Part shown: piece after piece, positions 10,206-20,616 of the stretch
Layout: every line of letters starts with the position of its first letter
How positions within the stretch are numbered: position 1 is the first letter of the stretch
Assembly (NCBI GenBank): GCA_001310455.1
Contig: BAXG01000029.1
Coordinates: 1-64,000, forward strand
Length of the DNA stretch: 64,000 nucleotides
Direction: 5' to 3'
Source of the DNA: Photobacterium sp. JCM 19050
GTDB lineage: Bacteria; Pseudomonadota; Gammaproteobacteria; Enterobacterales; Vibrionaceae
Made by a program: the position numbers and the translations under genes
Notes under the pieces: generated by a model
The model's database searches: none
The model's input: the letters and a program-made list of their open reading frames with translations, nothing else
What the model was told of the DNA's origin: nothing

Positions 10206-11701
10206 CGCTGTCCAACACCCAGGCCATGTTGCATGGTGCCAAATGGCAATTAATTATTCGTTGGGTGACCCGTATCCTCGGTTTCGCAAGCTCCCTGATC
10301 CTGGTTCGGTTGCTGACACCGGAAGATTTCGGCCTTGTCGCCATGGCAACATTCTTTGTCTATCTCTTCGCCACCTTTGTAAATTGCGGTTCCACCAGCT
10401 ATATCGTCAGAAAACCGGATATTACCGACAGCGAAGTTAACAGTGCGTGGAGCCTTAATCTCAGCCTGATGGTTATCGCTTTCCTTGCCATTGTGTTTTT
10501 AGCCAAGCCGCTGGCTGACTTTGTTGACATGCCGAAGCTGGAAAGTGTCCTTTACCTTGTCTCTGTCACCCCACTGCTCACCGGGCTGAAAAACCCCGGC
10601 ATCGACCTTTATGAAAAAAACTATAACTTTGCGGCCATTACCCAGATAGAAATCGTCGAAAAACTTTCTGCTGTGGCAATCAGCTTGTCATCGCCTGGCT
10701 TTGGCAAAGCTACTGGGCGCTCATCATCGGGACACTCGCAGGGTTGGTGATTAAAACAGTCTCCGGCTACATCATCTGTCACTTCCGGCCTCGCTTTTCT
10801 CACCGACACTGGCATGAACAGTGGCACTTTTCCAAATGGGTGTTCCTGATTTCCCTGTCAGGGTACTTTCGTTCAAGGCTGGATATTTTTCTTGTTGGCC
10901 GTCTGATGGACAGCCGGGCGGTTGGTCTTTACAACATCGCTCAGGAGTTTGCTTGGCTGCCTGCTACCGAACTGGTTTATCCCCTGAACCGGGCACTGTA
11001 CCCGGTACTGTCGAAAAACCAGGGAAGCATTGAGCAAATCAGCGACATACTGATAAAGCAGCTTGCGGTGCTGATGATGATCGTTATCCCGTCGACTGTA
11101 GGCATCGTTCTTGTCGCCGAGCCGTTTGTGAATGTGGTGTTGGGTGACCAGTGGACAGAAGCCGTCCCCATACTGCAGGCGATGGCTCCGTTGATGCTCA
11201 CCTCGACGTTATACGGTCCGCTGATTCATGCTTTTACCATCACCACACGCATGAAGCTGATTTTCCTTTCAGATGTCTTGCTCATCATCGCGGTCTCAGC
11301 CCTGTTTTACCGCTTCGCCGCCCAAGGAATTGAAACACTCTCTTTCATCCGGACCGCTGTTGCCATGGTGTTTTTCATCTGGCTGATCGTGTTGGGTATC
11401 TTTACCTTGGGTATGCCTCCGCTCAAGTTTGCGATCGTCCTTGGAGTACCCGTTGTGGCTTCCGTTCCGATGGCGTTGAGTGTCAGCTATTGCCTTGATG
11501 TACTTAATGGCAGCCCGCAATGGTTGGTCCTTCTTGTAACAATCGTGACAGGTGCCTTGGTATACGGCGCTGATACTGGCTTTTCTGGCACATTGCCGTA
11601 AAACCACTGGCTACGCTGCCTACATTTATGCTCCGCTTTTTACCGTTTTGGATAAAGTGACCGAAAAAGTCCTGACTGTGCTGAAGCTTAAAGCCGGATA
11701 A
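10202..11701 (+). CDS. Polysaccharide flippase (Wzx-like, MOP superfamily), copy 2
   Basis: This is a second multispanning flippase of about 499 residues, paralogous to copy 1. Shared landmarks are the LVRLLTPEDFGLVAMA N-terminal segment and a central AVGLYNIAQEFAWLPATEL segment. It starts with an ATGA overlap on the deacetylase gene. Two frameshifts are needed. Near 10680 the frame passes to LVIAWLWQSYWALIIGTLAG. Near 11570 the final frame reads ALILAFLAHCRKTTGYAAY and ends at 11699-11701. Two flippases in one locus may serve two glycans or two export steps; which carries which cannot be told from sequence. Confidence 0.8.
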
Positions 11702-11739
11702 AGCAGGGGGAAAGCAGGAGAGCCTTCCCGGAATGTCAA

Positions 11740-12007
11740 TATACCCAAGCCACCTCAAGATGCAGTTTTCAGCGAGAGTTGATTGGCTTTCAGTCAAGGC
11801 GCTGTTTTGAAGATCTAGTGGCTCTAAATCAAAAAACAGCAACGCAGAATGAGAGCCAATCAAACTCGCCCTTCGGGAGGGTTTCAGTGCGTCCACTTCT
11901 GTGTCAAATACCTTCGAAAGGGAACAGCCATTCGTTCAGGTATTTTCCTTGAATTGAACGCACTGAAATCACTCTGAATCACGCACCTTGAGGTGGTTTT
12001 GGGTATA
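11740..12007. mobile_element. MITE-like inverted-repeat element, complete copy
   Basis: The 268-bp element has terminal inverted repeats of about 24 bp: it begins TATACCCAAGCCACCTCAAG and ends with the near reverse complement CTTGAGGTGGTTTTGGGTAT plus A. The interior also has paired arms, with GATTGGCTTTCAGTC against GAGAGCCAATC, and it carries no gene. It fills the gap between the convergent flippase and hddC genes. Related ends occur at 1-22 and 54717-54736 and a degenerate half copy at 53070-53252, which shows it is a dispersed repeat family. Confidence 0.75.
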
Positions 12008-12039
12008 CAACACGCCGGGAAGGAAAAGTCTGTTGAGGG

Positions 12040-12810
12040 TTACACACGCATTATAGACGCGTAGTTTTCCCGGAAATTGCGTAAATCCTCGGCCAAACCG
12101 ATATCAATAAATTGTCCATTCAGCTTCTGAGCATGGGGCTTCCAATCTTCGATATTGCGTTGGAGCACATCCACTTCAAACGAGAATTTTTCACTGTCGG
12201 GCCAATGCCGGACAAATGACCGGTCAAGGCAATACACACCGGCATTGATGTACCCCGGACTGCTCGCCTGTTTTTCCTGGAAAGCCAACACCCGGTGTTC
12301 ATCTCCGTCCAACTGAACCCGGCCATACCTTCCTGTATCCCCAAGCCACATTACCGACATACCAAACCCGGCGGAGGTCTTTCTGGTACCCGCAACCAAT
12401 TCGACAAAATCGACGCCTGCCCAGGTATCACCGTTCAGGATCAGGATATTTTTCGCCCCGTCCCGTTCCAGAATCTGGGAGACGGCCTGCCGGATTGCCC
12501 CACCTGTACCGAGCGGCTGGGTTTCTACCGAGTAGTAGATGTTGACTCCCCGGTATTGGCTGCCAAAGTAATCAATGATGATATGGCGAAGGTGGGACAC
12601 TGCCAGTGTCACTTCCGTTATCCCACTGTCTGCCAGCCGATCCAGCAGATAGGTGAGAAACGGGCGGCCGCCAATTTCAAGCATCGATTTAGGTACATCT
12701 TTGGCAAGGGTACCCAGCCGGGTGCCCAGGCCACCGCATAAAATGACCGCTTCCGTGCCTGCGGGTACGCTCGCCGCGTTGGCTATTTCAGATTGGTCCT
12801 GACTAACCAT
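12040..12810 (-). CDS. hddC: Heptose-1-phosphate guanylyltransferase-like nucleotidyltransferase HddC
   Basis: The product is about 256 residues and is a sugar-phosphate nucleotidyltransferase. It has the signature AVILCGGLGTRLG, then VPKSMLEIGGRPFL and LILNGDTWAGVDF (metal-binding Asp). With its neighbours it fits D-glycero-alpha-D-manno-heptose 1-phosphate guanylyltransferase, the last step to GDP-heptose; the specific nucleotide is inferred from context. I choose the ATG at 12810 because it overlaps the gmhA stop as ATGGTTAG, a typical coupling; an in-frame ATG at 12831 would overlap further. It is the third gene of the hddA-gmhA-hddC operon. Confidence 0.75.
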   Translation of the reverse strand: MVSQDQSEIANAASVPAGTEAVILCGGLGTRLGTLAKDVPKSMLEIGGRPFLTYLLDRLADSGITEVTLAVSHLRHIIIDYFGSQYRGVNIYYSVETQPLGTGGAIRQAVSQILERDGAKNILILNGDTWAGVDFVELVAGTRKTSAGFGMSVMWLGDTGRYGRVQLDGDEHRVLAFQEKQASSPGYINAGVYCLDRSFVRHWPDSEKFSFEVDVLQRNIEDWKPHAQKLNGQFIDIGLAEDLRNFRENYASIMRV

Positions 12811-13382
12811 GGAAAAAACGCTCCTCGACATAGCCGCAAAGCATATGGGCTATGAGGATGTGAGACTCCTGAATCCGGGGCGTATGGCTGGAAGGAACCG
12901 ATATGCAGACATCAGCCAGAGTTTGCATACGCCTCCCTCACCGCCCAGAGCGACAGTACGGATACCACGAGTTTTCGCTGTTTCCATCGATGCCAGAATG
13001 TTAGGTGAATTTCCGGACGTGGAAATGCCGATAAACACATCACCGTCGTTGCCCAGCGCTTCAAGCTGCCGCGCAAACAGGTACTCAAACCCATAATCAT
13101 TACCAACCGCAGTCAATATAGACGTGTCTGTTGTCAGGGCGACAGCAGGCAAACCCGGGCGATTAAACTCAAACCGGCTGACCAGCTCGCCGGCAATATG
13201 CTGAGCATCCGCGGCACTGCCTCCGTTACCGGCAATCAAGATTTTGTTGCCTTCCCGAAGGCATGGAGACAAACCTCGGCTGCTGCGTAAATTTTCTCCT
13301 GGATCTCATCGCTTTCCAACAGCATCTTCTTTACGTCAATGGAAGCGGCAATGTTCTTCCTGAAATACTCTAAATGGTCCAT
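12803..13382 (-). CDS. gmhA: Sedoheptulose 7-phosphate isomerase GmhA
   Basis: This SIS-domain isomerase of about 192 residues converts sedoheptulose 7-phosphate to D-glycero-D-manno-heptose 7-phosphate in the cytoplasm. The middle reads [20 protein letters not shown] with a later [12 protein letters not shown], both diagnostic. Two frameshifts hide the ends. Upstream of 13255 the frame gives [19 protein letters not shown] from an ATG at 13382. Below 12930 it gives [10 protein letters not shown], then [19 protein letters not shown], ending at 12803. The start overlaps the hddA stop by 13 bp. Because LPS core synthesis also needs GmhA, a second copy probably exists elsewhere. Confidence 0.8.
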
Positions 13383-14394
13383 GAATCCGTCCCAAAAGGT
13401 GAAAACCGAAATCGGTAGAATTCGCCCTCAACGTCTTTGAGAGCACGTTTCACGTCCAACCTGCGCAAAGGATCAACAAACAACATGACAAAACCGCCAC
13501 CACCCGCGCCGGAAATCTTAATCGACTTCCCACCGGCACTCAGTACCCGGTCTTCAATTGTGTCGATAAGTGGCGTGGTGATAGAGGAAGAAGTGGATTT
13601 TTTGCCAGCCATGACTGGTGAAAAAGGTCAGCCATGCCGTCAATATCTGAGCGCAACAGGCACTCTTTCATCTCGTAGGTCAGCATCTTGACCTGGTGTA
13701 ACCCTTCAAGCGCTGAGCCGTCTTCAGACGATGTACTCTTTACCTGATCATCAATGATTTTCGCTGACGCACGGGATACCCCGGTGTAATAAAGCATCAC
13801 CTGGCTTTCAAGCTCATTGATAATATAAGCCGGACCCGGAGTGGGTTTACCAGGGTTCGTTCGTTTTCGAAGAACTCCATAAAGTTAAACCCGCCAAAGG
13901 TCGTGGCATACTGGTCCTGTCGTCCACCGGAAAGGCACAGTCGATTCGTTCAATGTCATAAGCAAGACGGGCAATATCGTACTCGCCAAGCGGTAAGCCA
14001 AGAAGCTGTCGATAAGCAGACAACATGGTGACAACCATGGTAGAGGAAGATCCAAGCCCACTGCCCGGAGGGGCATCGGAGTAGGTAAAGACTGAGACCG
14101 GCAGCGGTTTGTTGTCATTAAAATCCCTGACAATACGGTTATACACAGCCTTGTGCAATTTAAGCGGGTCTTCCAGAGGAAGTACATTCAACAGCGGACT
14201 GTGTTCCTCAACACCCATATCTTGGGCAACAAAAGTGATACCTCGTGTGGTTCATGCATCTCTATAGTGCAATAGGCATACATATCAATCGTGGCATTCA
14301 GCACACACCCACCGTAAGTGTCGCAATATGGAGACAAATCAGTTCCCCCTCCGGCCAATCCCAGCCGTAGTGGAGACTTTGACCTGACAATCAT
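13370..14394 (-). CDS. hddA: D-glycero-D-manno-heptose 7-phosphate kinase-like GHMP kinase HddA
   Basis: This GHMP-family kinase of about 341 residues begins [20 protein letters not shown], the typical HddA/FGGY-locus N terminus, with GGAGGG just upstream of the ATG at 14394. The ATP loop reads [14 protein letters not shown] and the C-terminal motif is [14 protein letters not shown]. Three frameshifts (near 14210, 13845 and 13610) fragment it, but the pieces tile a full-length kinase. It would phosphorylate the heptose 7-phosphate made by GmhA. The pathway also needs a phosphatase (GmhB), which is not in the window. The gene heads the operon, with palindrome copy 3 about 186 bp upstream. Confidence 0.75.
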
Positions 14395-14579
14395 TTCACC
14401 CTCCTGGAAATCATTTTGCTTGCCCGGACAATCCATTAAATTTTTATTTCATTACATGGAATTAATTTAAAATTCCCGTTCAGGATGACGGATATTTTGG
14501 CGGTAAAGAGTATTAATTTTGAGCAATTACCATCATTGATTGTTGTGCACTTGATGACATGAGATAAAAACAAAACAAC

Positions 14580-14597
14580 TGTCTCTATATTGATACA
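14580..14597. promoter_or_regulatory. Palindromic motif, copy 3 (hddA/ligase)
   Basis: TGTCTCTATATTGATACA matches the palindrome at 16 of 18 positions and is flanked by AC on the left and GC on the right, extending the dyad to ACTGTCTC...GATACAGC. It lies in the divergent region between hddA and the small membrane ORF/ligase pair. Confidence 0.5.
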
Positions 14598-14624
14598 GCG
14601 TTTATTGACTCACCTGTCTTAATA

Positions 14625-14813
14625 ATGAAATTACAAACAGGTGGACAAGGACTTTTTAATTGGTTTCCATATACATTAGATCTTAAAGGGAACATCCCAA
14701 GCCAAGAGCAACCGAACTCTATGATTGAAAGTATTTTATTCGCAGCTTGCCTTGTTTTTTTAGTTTGGATTTGTCAAATCGAAACCCAGTTAGAAAACAA
14801 GGATGACGAATGA
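14625..14813 (+). CDS. Small single-pass membrane protein coupled to the O-ligase
   Basis: This short frame encodes at most 62 residues and I do not recognise it. It has one clear hydrophobic segment, MIESILFAACLVFLVWI, followed by an acidic tail ending ENKDDE. It overlaps the following ligase start by ATGA, which suggests real translation and coupling. The first ATG (14625) has no strong ribosome site; the internal ATG at 14721 would give a 30-residue protein that is almost only the membrane segment. It might be an accessory subunit of the ligase, or simply a translated leader. Confidence 0.45.
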   Translation: MKLQTGGQGLFNWFPYTLDLKGNIPSQEQPNSMIESILFAACLVFLVWICQIETQLENKDDE

Positions 14814-16179
14814 GAGATCTCTTCTTCCTGGGAATCGCATTCGTTTTAATTTTCATGGCATTGCGAAGGCCTTTTATTGGCCTCAGCCTCTGGTTGTGGT
14901 CCGGGTTGTTTGTTCCTGTGTTTTGGTTATACGGTATTGCAGCCGGTATCAGTTACAACACACTGTTTGCGGCTCTGACCGGCGTCAGTTATCTGTTTGC
15001 CTCAAAAAAACCTGTTCCGACATTTAACCTTCAGGTAACCCTCTCCATTCTGTTTTTCCTCATTACAACGATTACCAGTGCAACAACTATTGTGATTCCA
15101 GAACTTGTTTGGATGGAATGGGACAAGTTTCTGAAAGTCATGATTCTTTTTCTTGCCACCACGTTGATATTAAGAAAGAAAGCGCATTTCGATATGTATA
15201 TTTGGGCAATTCTTCTTTCAATCGGATTTTATGCCGTTATCGAAGGCTTGAAATTTATTGCATCCGGAGGTGGGCACAAAATTCATGGCCCGTATGGCCA
15301 TATCCTTGCAGATAACAACCACCTTGCTATTTCTACCGCCATGATATTGCCTTTTTTCATCTATCAGATGGGAAATAAGTGGCCGGCCTGGCTCAGAGTT
15401 GGTTTGATTGCGGCGCTGTGTATTTCCATTCTGGCCGTGCTTGGCACCCACTCCCGCGGCGGGTTTATCGCACTGCTGGTTGTTGGAGGATATTTCTGGC
15501 TGAAGAGCAACCGCAAAGTCATCTCTATTGTGGGTTTTGCCTGATGCTTGGTATCGCGGTGAATTATCTGCCGGACAATTGGTACTCCCGAATGAGCACC
15601 ATAGAGACCGCCACTGAAGACGGTTCATTTATGACCCGGGTGGTGTCATGGAAAATCCATACCCTGATGGCGATGGATCGTCCTCTCCTGGGGGGCGGGT
15701 TCAAATCTGCCAGTTATGGTTATGTCTGGCGCGCCCTCTCTGCTGACCTTGACCGTTTTGCCTTTCTCCCCACACCGCCACCCGGTGAAAGGGGCTGGGC
15801 TGCTCACAGTATTTATTTTCAGGTCTTGGGTGACCACGGGTTTGTTGCCTTTTTCGTTTTCATTGCGATATTAGCCGGAACCTATTTCCGGTTGGGGGCA
15901 ATAGAACGGGCCGTAAAAAACAAGGATGGAATCCACCATTGGCAATACCGCCTTGCGAGGATGACCAGGTTGTCATTGGTAACATTTGCTGCAGCCGGCG
16001 CATCCGTTTCCCTGCCCTACTACGAGCTCTATTGGGCCATTATAGGAATGAGTGCGGCGCTGACTGCGTCGGTCAAACTTAACGAGGCGACAGAAGGCAA
16101 AGATAACAACGGCAAGCCAGAGCAAGCCAAACCCATCCGGCGACGAAGATCGTCAAACGGAATCTACGCCAAAGAATAA
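14810..16179 (+). CDS. O-antigen-ligase/polymerase-like protein, exosortase A-associated
   Basis: Rejoined across a frameshift near 15535, this is a multispanning protein of about 456 residues that matches the putative O-glycosylation ligase of XrtA loci. It has about ten membrane segments, a HGPYGHILADNNHLAIS motif and the large periplasmic loop with RVVSWKIHTLMAMDRPLLG and AAHSIYFQVLGDHGF, as in Wzy/WaaL-family proteins. Members of the WaaL/Wzy family join lipid-linked glycans to an acceptor or polymerise them in the periplasm. In XrtA loci it has been proposed to glycosylate sorted proteins, but this is not demonstrated. The C terminus is a basic tail (KPIRRRRSSN). Confidence 0.8.
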
Positions 16180-16231
16180 AACCAATTTGAAACAGTGGAG
16201 CGACATTACGCAGCGGCGCTCCGCTAGTCCG

Positions 16232-17446
16232 CTAGGAGGAGTTTTTCTGCACGCGAGCTTCCTTGCCCTCCGCACCAATCAGAGAATCAAAAACCGCAAT
16301 GATCTTTTCTGCATTTCCCTGCCAGGTCAGGTTTCTGGCACGGATGGTTTCAACTGCGTTCACTTTCAGGCTGTGGCACAGGGCCTCGTCTTCAATGATC
16401 CTGTCAATAGCCAGGAGCATTTGCTCAAGGTCATCCGGCGGAAACAGCAGGGCATTTCTGCCATCTTCAAGCAATTCGCGCAGGTTAGGTGTATCAGCAG
16501 CAACGATAGCGGTTCCTTTAGCAAGGTACTCGATCAGCTTGAGGGGCGATGCCCAGGGTGTTACCGAGGGTTGAATCGCAATATCGATGCAGTCCAACCA
16601 ACCCGGCATTGCCTCACGGGTGACAAGGCCGGTGAGGCAGAACCGATCTTCCATTGACAGATCACGGGCTTTTTTCTGCAGCATCTCTGAAACCGGGCCG
16701 TCCCCGACCACCAGCAAATACAGATCTTTTCTGGGGTGTTCAGCAAGACGCTCCAACACTTTGTCCAGACGATGCCACTCACGGCAAAACCCGACAAAAC
16801 CCACCACCAGCTTCCCAGCCATATGCGTTCGCAAATCACCCGGTACCGGGTCCGCTTCGGGTTCGTCCTCGGCTTCGACGCGGCCATTCAGGAATTTATC
16901 CGGGTCAATGCCGTTAGGAACAACACTGATTTTTGCTTCGTCTACGCCAGCACGTTGTATAAATCCGGCGAGAACGTGACTGACCGGCAACACATGGTCC
17001 GCCCGTTTCCAGACGTAGTGTTCTGACCATCTTGCCAATTTAGGTAACGCCAGCCCACCGAAAGCCAGGCGCTCATCATAAAGCGGTGAGTTCACTTCCA
17101 GCACCAAAGGCAGGCGCGTCAGCGCTTTTACCCATATTCCGGCGGGATAGTAGAGGTTATATCGTTCGTAGATAACATCGGGCTTATGTTTCCAGACGGC
17201 TTTTAACAAACGCATGAAACCCACTGCGCTGTAGCCAAATTCAAGCAGTTCAGTCAACGCTTTGGGAAACTTCTGCCGCAGTACCGTGACCCATCCGCCA
17301 TCACTGCCAAAATCCGTATTTTCAGCGACATCCGGCCCCACCAGGATAACCTCATGCCCGAGGTTTCTCAGCGCATTGACTATCTCTTCAATGTGGACGT
17401 ACTGGCCGTCTTTCGACGCAATCCTGTGGTGATAAAGAATCTTCAC
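16232..17446 (-). CDS. GT4-family glycosyltransferase
   Basis: The product is a 404-residue glycosyltransferase of the GT4 (GT-B) fold. The N-terminal half begins MKILYHHRIASKDGQYVHIE and the C-terminal half holds the nucleotide-sugar site VVGFVGFCREWHRLD, VVGDGP and the E-x7-E region SPLKLIEYLAKGTAIVA. It starts with an ATGA-type overlap on the upstream GT4 gene, so the two are coupled and close the long leftward XrtA operon. The donor and acceptor are unknown; it should add a sugar to the lipid-linked repeat unit on the cytoplasmic face. It ends 52 bp from the convergent ligase gene. Confidence 0.8.
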   Translation of the reverse strand: MKILYHHRIASKDGQYVHIEEIVNALRNLGHEVILVGPDVAENTDFGSDGGWVTVLRQKFPKALTELLEFGYSAVGFMRLLKAVWKHKPDVIYERYNLYYPAGIWVKALTRLPLVLEVNSPLYDERLAFGGLALPKLARWSEHYVWKRADHVLPVSHVLAGFIQRAGVDEAKISVVPNGIDPDKFLNGRVEAEDEPEADPVPGDLRTHMAGKLVVGFVGFCREWHRLDKVLERLAEHPRKDLYLLVVGDGPVSEMLQKKARDLSMEDRFCLTGLVTREAMPGWLDCIDIAIQPSVTPWASPLKLIEYLAKGTAIVAADTPNLRELLEDGRNALLFPPDDLEQMLLAIDRIIEDEALCHSLKVNAVETIRARNLTWQGNAEKIIAVFDSLIGAEGKEARVQKNSS

Positions 17447-18681
17447 AACGTCACCCTTACATTCCCGGAAAGCACTCTTTGGCCGACTTCCTGCCCGTTG
17501 AGAATGGCTTCAAAGATTTTCATCTGCAAATCCGATGTTTCATCCCAGGAAAACTGCTCTGCATACCTTCGCGTGGCAAACCGCTCTGGAGGGAAAGCCA
17601 AAAGCTCCTGAATACCACGGGCGATGGCTGCTGCATTGCGGTCAACCAATACGCCCGCTTCCGGTGATGCCACCACTTCCGGCGTCCCCCACAGATTAGT
17701 GGCGACAACCGGGGTGCCGCATGCCATGGCTTCCAAAAGAACGTTGGCCCATCCTTCCCGGCTGGACGCCAATACCAGTGCGTTGGCAGCACCGTAGTAT
17801 TTCGCCAATTGTTCCTGCCGAAGCGCGCCGGTAAATATCACCCTGTCTGACAGTCCTGATAACTCAACCTGTTTGCGCAATCTCGCGGACGCCTCGCCAT
17901 CCCCTGCTATCACCAGGACGGCTTTTGAAAGGCTGGTAAGCGCATCAATCACCAGATGGTGCCCTTTTCGTTCAATCAGGTGCCCCACAGACAGCAGCAC
18001 AGGGGCGTCATTGGGCAGCCCCAACTCGTTGCGTAAACTGCGTTGGGCATCTTCCCTGACAAACGGAAACAGGCTCAGGTCTACACCATTTCTCAGCGTG
18101 GTTATCTTTTCCGGCTCTCCGCCAATGCCAATCATGGCTTCCCGAAGCGCGCCGCACACCGCCATGTTGTGTTTACTCGATGCCATTACAGACAGAATTG
18201 CGTTTTTGGGCCTTGGATACTGGGGAATCAAGTTAATATCTGTACCTCTTGCAGTACAGGTAAACGGAATTCCAAAGTTTTGCGCAACATGTTTAATGGC
18301 GACGCCATCTGGATAGAAGTAGTGCCCGTCAATGAGATCCGGAATGTAATCACTGATGATCAGTTTGCGAAGCTGTCGCGTTATCGCCCGCTTGATGAAA
18401 AAAGGAGTAAGCTGCCAGCCAACCTTCGGAATCACGGTGTACCGGGGGTGGAATACTTCAATCCCGTTTCTGATTTCGACGTCTGGCACACCCGCGTATT
18501 TGGCATACTCCCCAAACAGCGGCGACTTGAACGGAAACCAGGGAACCGGTGCAATCACTTTTGCCTGCACATTGGGGTAGCGGGTCATCAACTGGCGAAG
18601 CCGGGTTTCAACAAAAACGCCATGCCGTTCACATCCGGGAAACGGGTAAAGCGTACTTATTGTCAGTAATTTTATATGCAT
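17443..18681 (-). CDS. GT4-family glycosyltransferase
   Basis: This 412-residue GT-B glycosyltransferase starts MHIKLLTISTLYPFPGCERHG, where YPFP...G marks the N-terminal loop. The donor half carries LLSVGHLIERKGHHLVIDAL, VIAGDGE and SSREGWANVLLEAMACGTPV with the catalytic-site Glu pair. No signal or membrane span is present. It is followed by the next GT4 with a 4-bp overlap and lies 55 bp after the amidotransferase. Sugar specificity cannot be read from sequence. Confidence 0.8.
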   Translation of the reverse strand: MHIKLLTISTLYPFPGCERHGVFVETRLRQLMTRYPNVQAKVIAPVPWFPFKSPLFGEYAKYAGVPDVEIRNGIEVFHPRYTVIPKVGWQLTPFFIKRAITRQLRKLIISDYIPDLIDGHYFYPDGVAIKHVAQNFGIPFTCTARGTDINLIPQYPRPKNAILSVMASSKHNMAVCGALREAMIGIGGEPEKITTLRNGVDLSLFPFVREDAQRSLRNELGLPNDAPVLLSVGHLIERKGHHLVIDALTSLSKAVLVIAGDGEASARLRKQVELSGLSDRVIFTGALRQEQLAKYYGAANALVLASSREGWANVLLEAMACGTPVVATNLWGTPEVVASPEAGVLVDRNAAAIARGIQELLAFPPERFATRRYAEQFSWDETSDLQMKIFEAILNGQEVGQRVLSGNVRVTL

Positions 18682-18736
18682 ACTTATTTATTCAGCCTTC
18701 CTGGCTCCAACGTGTTTTGCTGTCTGAAATACATCA

Positions 18737-20616
18737 CTACGCTTGTGCATCGATAAATCGCGCCAGGATAAGCAAGCTCCACAACGCCTCACTGTTGTCC
18801 CTCACACCACTTTGGTGCTGATCGTAAAGGCGGCATAGTGCCTGCTGATCAAACCATCCTAGTTGCGCTAATTTCCCATCCAACAGATCGTGCCGAAGGG
18901 TTTGCGCCAAAGGCCCACGCAGCCATTGAGCCAGTGGAATACTGAACCCTTTTTTGCCGGTAGAGAATCTGTTCACTGAGATAAGGAGCCATCGCTTTTT
19001 TCATCAGCCATTTGCCCTCCCGCCCCTGGATATTGAGCCGGGACGGGACGGAAAAACCCCATTCCCAGAGCATGTGGTCAAGAAGAGGCGCCCGCACTTC
19101 CAGTGAATGATGCATACTGGCCCTGTCCACCTTGGTGAGAATGTCTCCCGGCAGCCAGGTTTTCATATCCAGGTACTGGATGAACTTAACCGGGTCATCA
19201 CAGGGTGTGTTTTCAGCGTGGCTGCGCATGATTTCTTCTGCGCGGTAACCCCCAAGCGCTTTTTTGTAGCTTTCGCTGTAAAGCGACCAGCGCTCATCAA
19301 AACGCAGCTTGGACATGGAGTGTGCATAAGCATCAACAGCTGTTTTGGACAATGCCTGGAAGGTTGTTTTGGCCCGGAGCGGCCGGGGCGCCCAGTCGGC
19401 TTTGGGGTAAATTCTGCCCAGAGGCCCGAACACACCGGTACGGATGGGTTGAGGGAAAAAGTCCCGGACACGTTGCTCATGCATATGGAGGCGATGGCGA
19501 CGGTATCCGGCAAACAGCTCGTCCCCGCCATCTCCGGACAACACCACTTTCACCCGGCTCCTCGCCACTTCACAGACTCTGAGCGTTGGCATGGCTGAGC
19601 TGTCTGCAAAAGGTTCGTCATAGACATCGATAAGGCGGTCGATCAGTTCCCGATCATCGGCAGAGACTCTGTCAGCCGGTGATCAGTGTTGTACCTGCCT
19701 GCGACATAGGCGGCATAATCGCTCTCGTCATAGTCAGCTTCTTCAAATCCAATCGCACAGGTTCTGACCGGCTGCTCGGAGAGCGCTGCCATCTGGCTGA
19801 CGACGGCACTGGAATCCACCCCTCCGGAAAGAAAAGCACCGACCGGTACGTCTGAACGCATACGAAGGTTGACCGCTTCTTTGAAATGAGAAGTAAAACC
19901 TTCCACCCAATCGCTGTCGCTCATCGTTTGCTCACGCCAGGCAGATCCCAATAGGCTTCTTTGGACACCTCTCCGTTGTCTTTTATCAGTAACTGGCACG
20001 CAGGCGGTAACTTGAACACATCCTGGTAAGGTGTACCGGGATCGGGGATGTAACCATACATCAAGTACTCTTCAGCCATTTCCGGGCGCAACGACCGGCT
20101 GACATCAGGATGGATCATCACCGTTTTTAGTTCAGACCCGAACACCAGTTGCCCGTTGCCGGTCACTGAATAGTAAAAAGGTTTTTTCCCCAACCTGTCA
20201 CGGGCAGCAAAAAAGACCTTTTGCCGGTTATCCCAAAGGGCGAAGGCAAACATCCCGCGGAAACGTTTTACACATTCGGTGCCCCAGGCACGCCATGACA
20301 AAAGCAGAATTTCGGTGTCTGAATGGGTTCGGGTGTGGTATCCCATCCGAGACAGTTCCCTGCCCAGTTCTACGTAGTTGTAAATCTCGCCATTAAATAC
20401 GAGAACAATCTGGTTATCTTCTGAAAGCAGTGGTTGATGACCACCGGACAAATCAATAATCGAAAGCCGCCTGTGTGCAAGGCCGACATTTTCAGACTCG
20501 TAATACCCTTCGTCATCCGGCCCCCTGTGCGCTTGAGCACGGTTCATCCTGCGAAGCGAAACCATATCCACCGGTTGGTGTTTTTTGAGGTTGATAATTC
20601 CGGCAATTCCACACAT
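18737..20616 (-). CDS. XrtA-system amidotransferase (asparagine synthase family)
   Basis: Rejoined, this is about 626 residues and matches the exosortase A-associated amidotransferase. It starts MCGIAGI, so Cys2 is the class-II glutamine amidotransferase nucleophile, followed by RGPDDEGYYE and VFNGEIYNY. The synthetase half has the PP-loop FLSGGVDSSAVV and later VVLSGDGGDELFAGY. Three frameshifts (near 19945, 19625 and 18960) break it. It probably amidates a carboxyl sugar or peptide group in the EPS precursor rather than making asparagine. The ATG at 20616 overlaps the upstream acyltransferase stop (TGATG), and this decides the start over an in-frame ATG at 20634. Confidence 0.8.

Noticed and set aside
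16180-16231. Terminator between the ligase and GT4 genes
   Set aside because: A GGAGCG/CGCTCC pairing exists but the stem is six bases with a long loop and no T run.
20513-20615. Acyltransferase extending 100 bp into the amidotransferase gene
   Set aside because: The extension has no family similarity; one base in the G run near 20655 restores a stop overlapping the next ATG.
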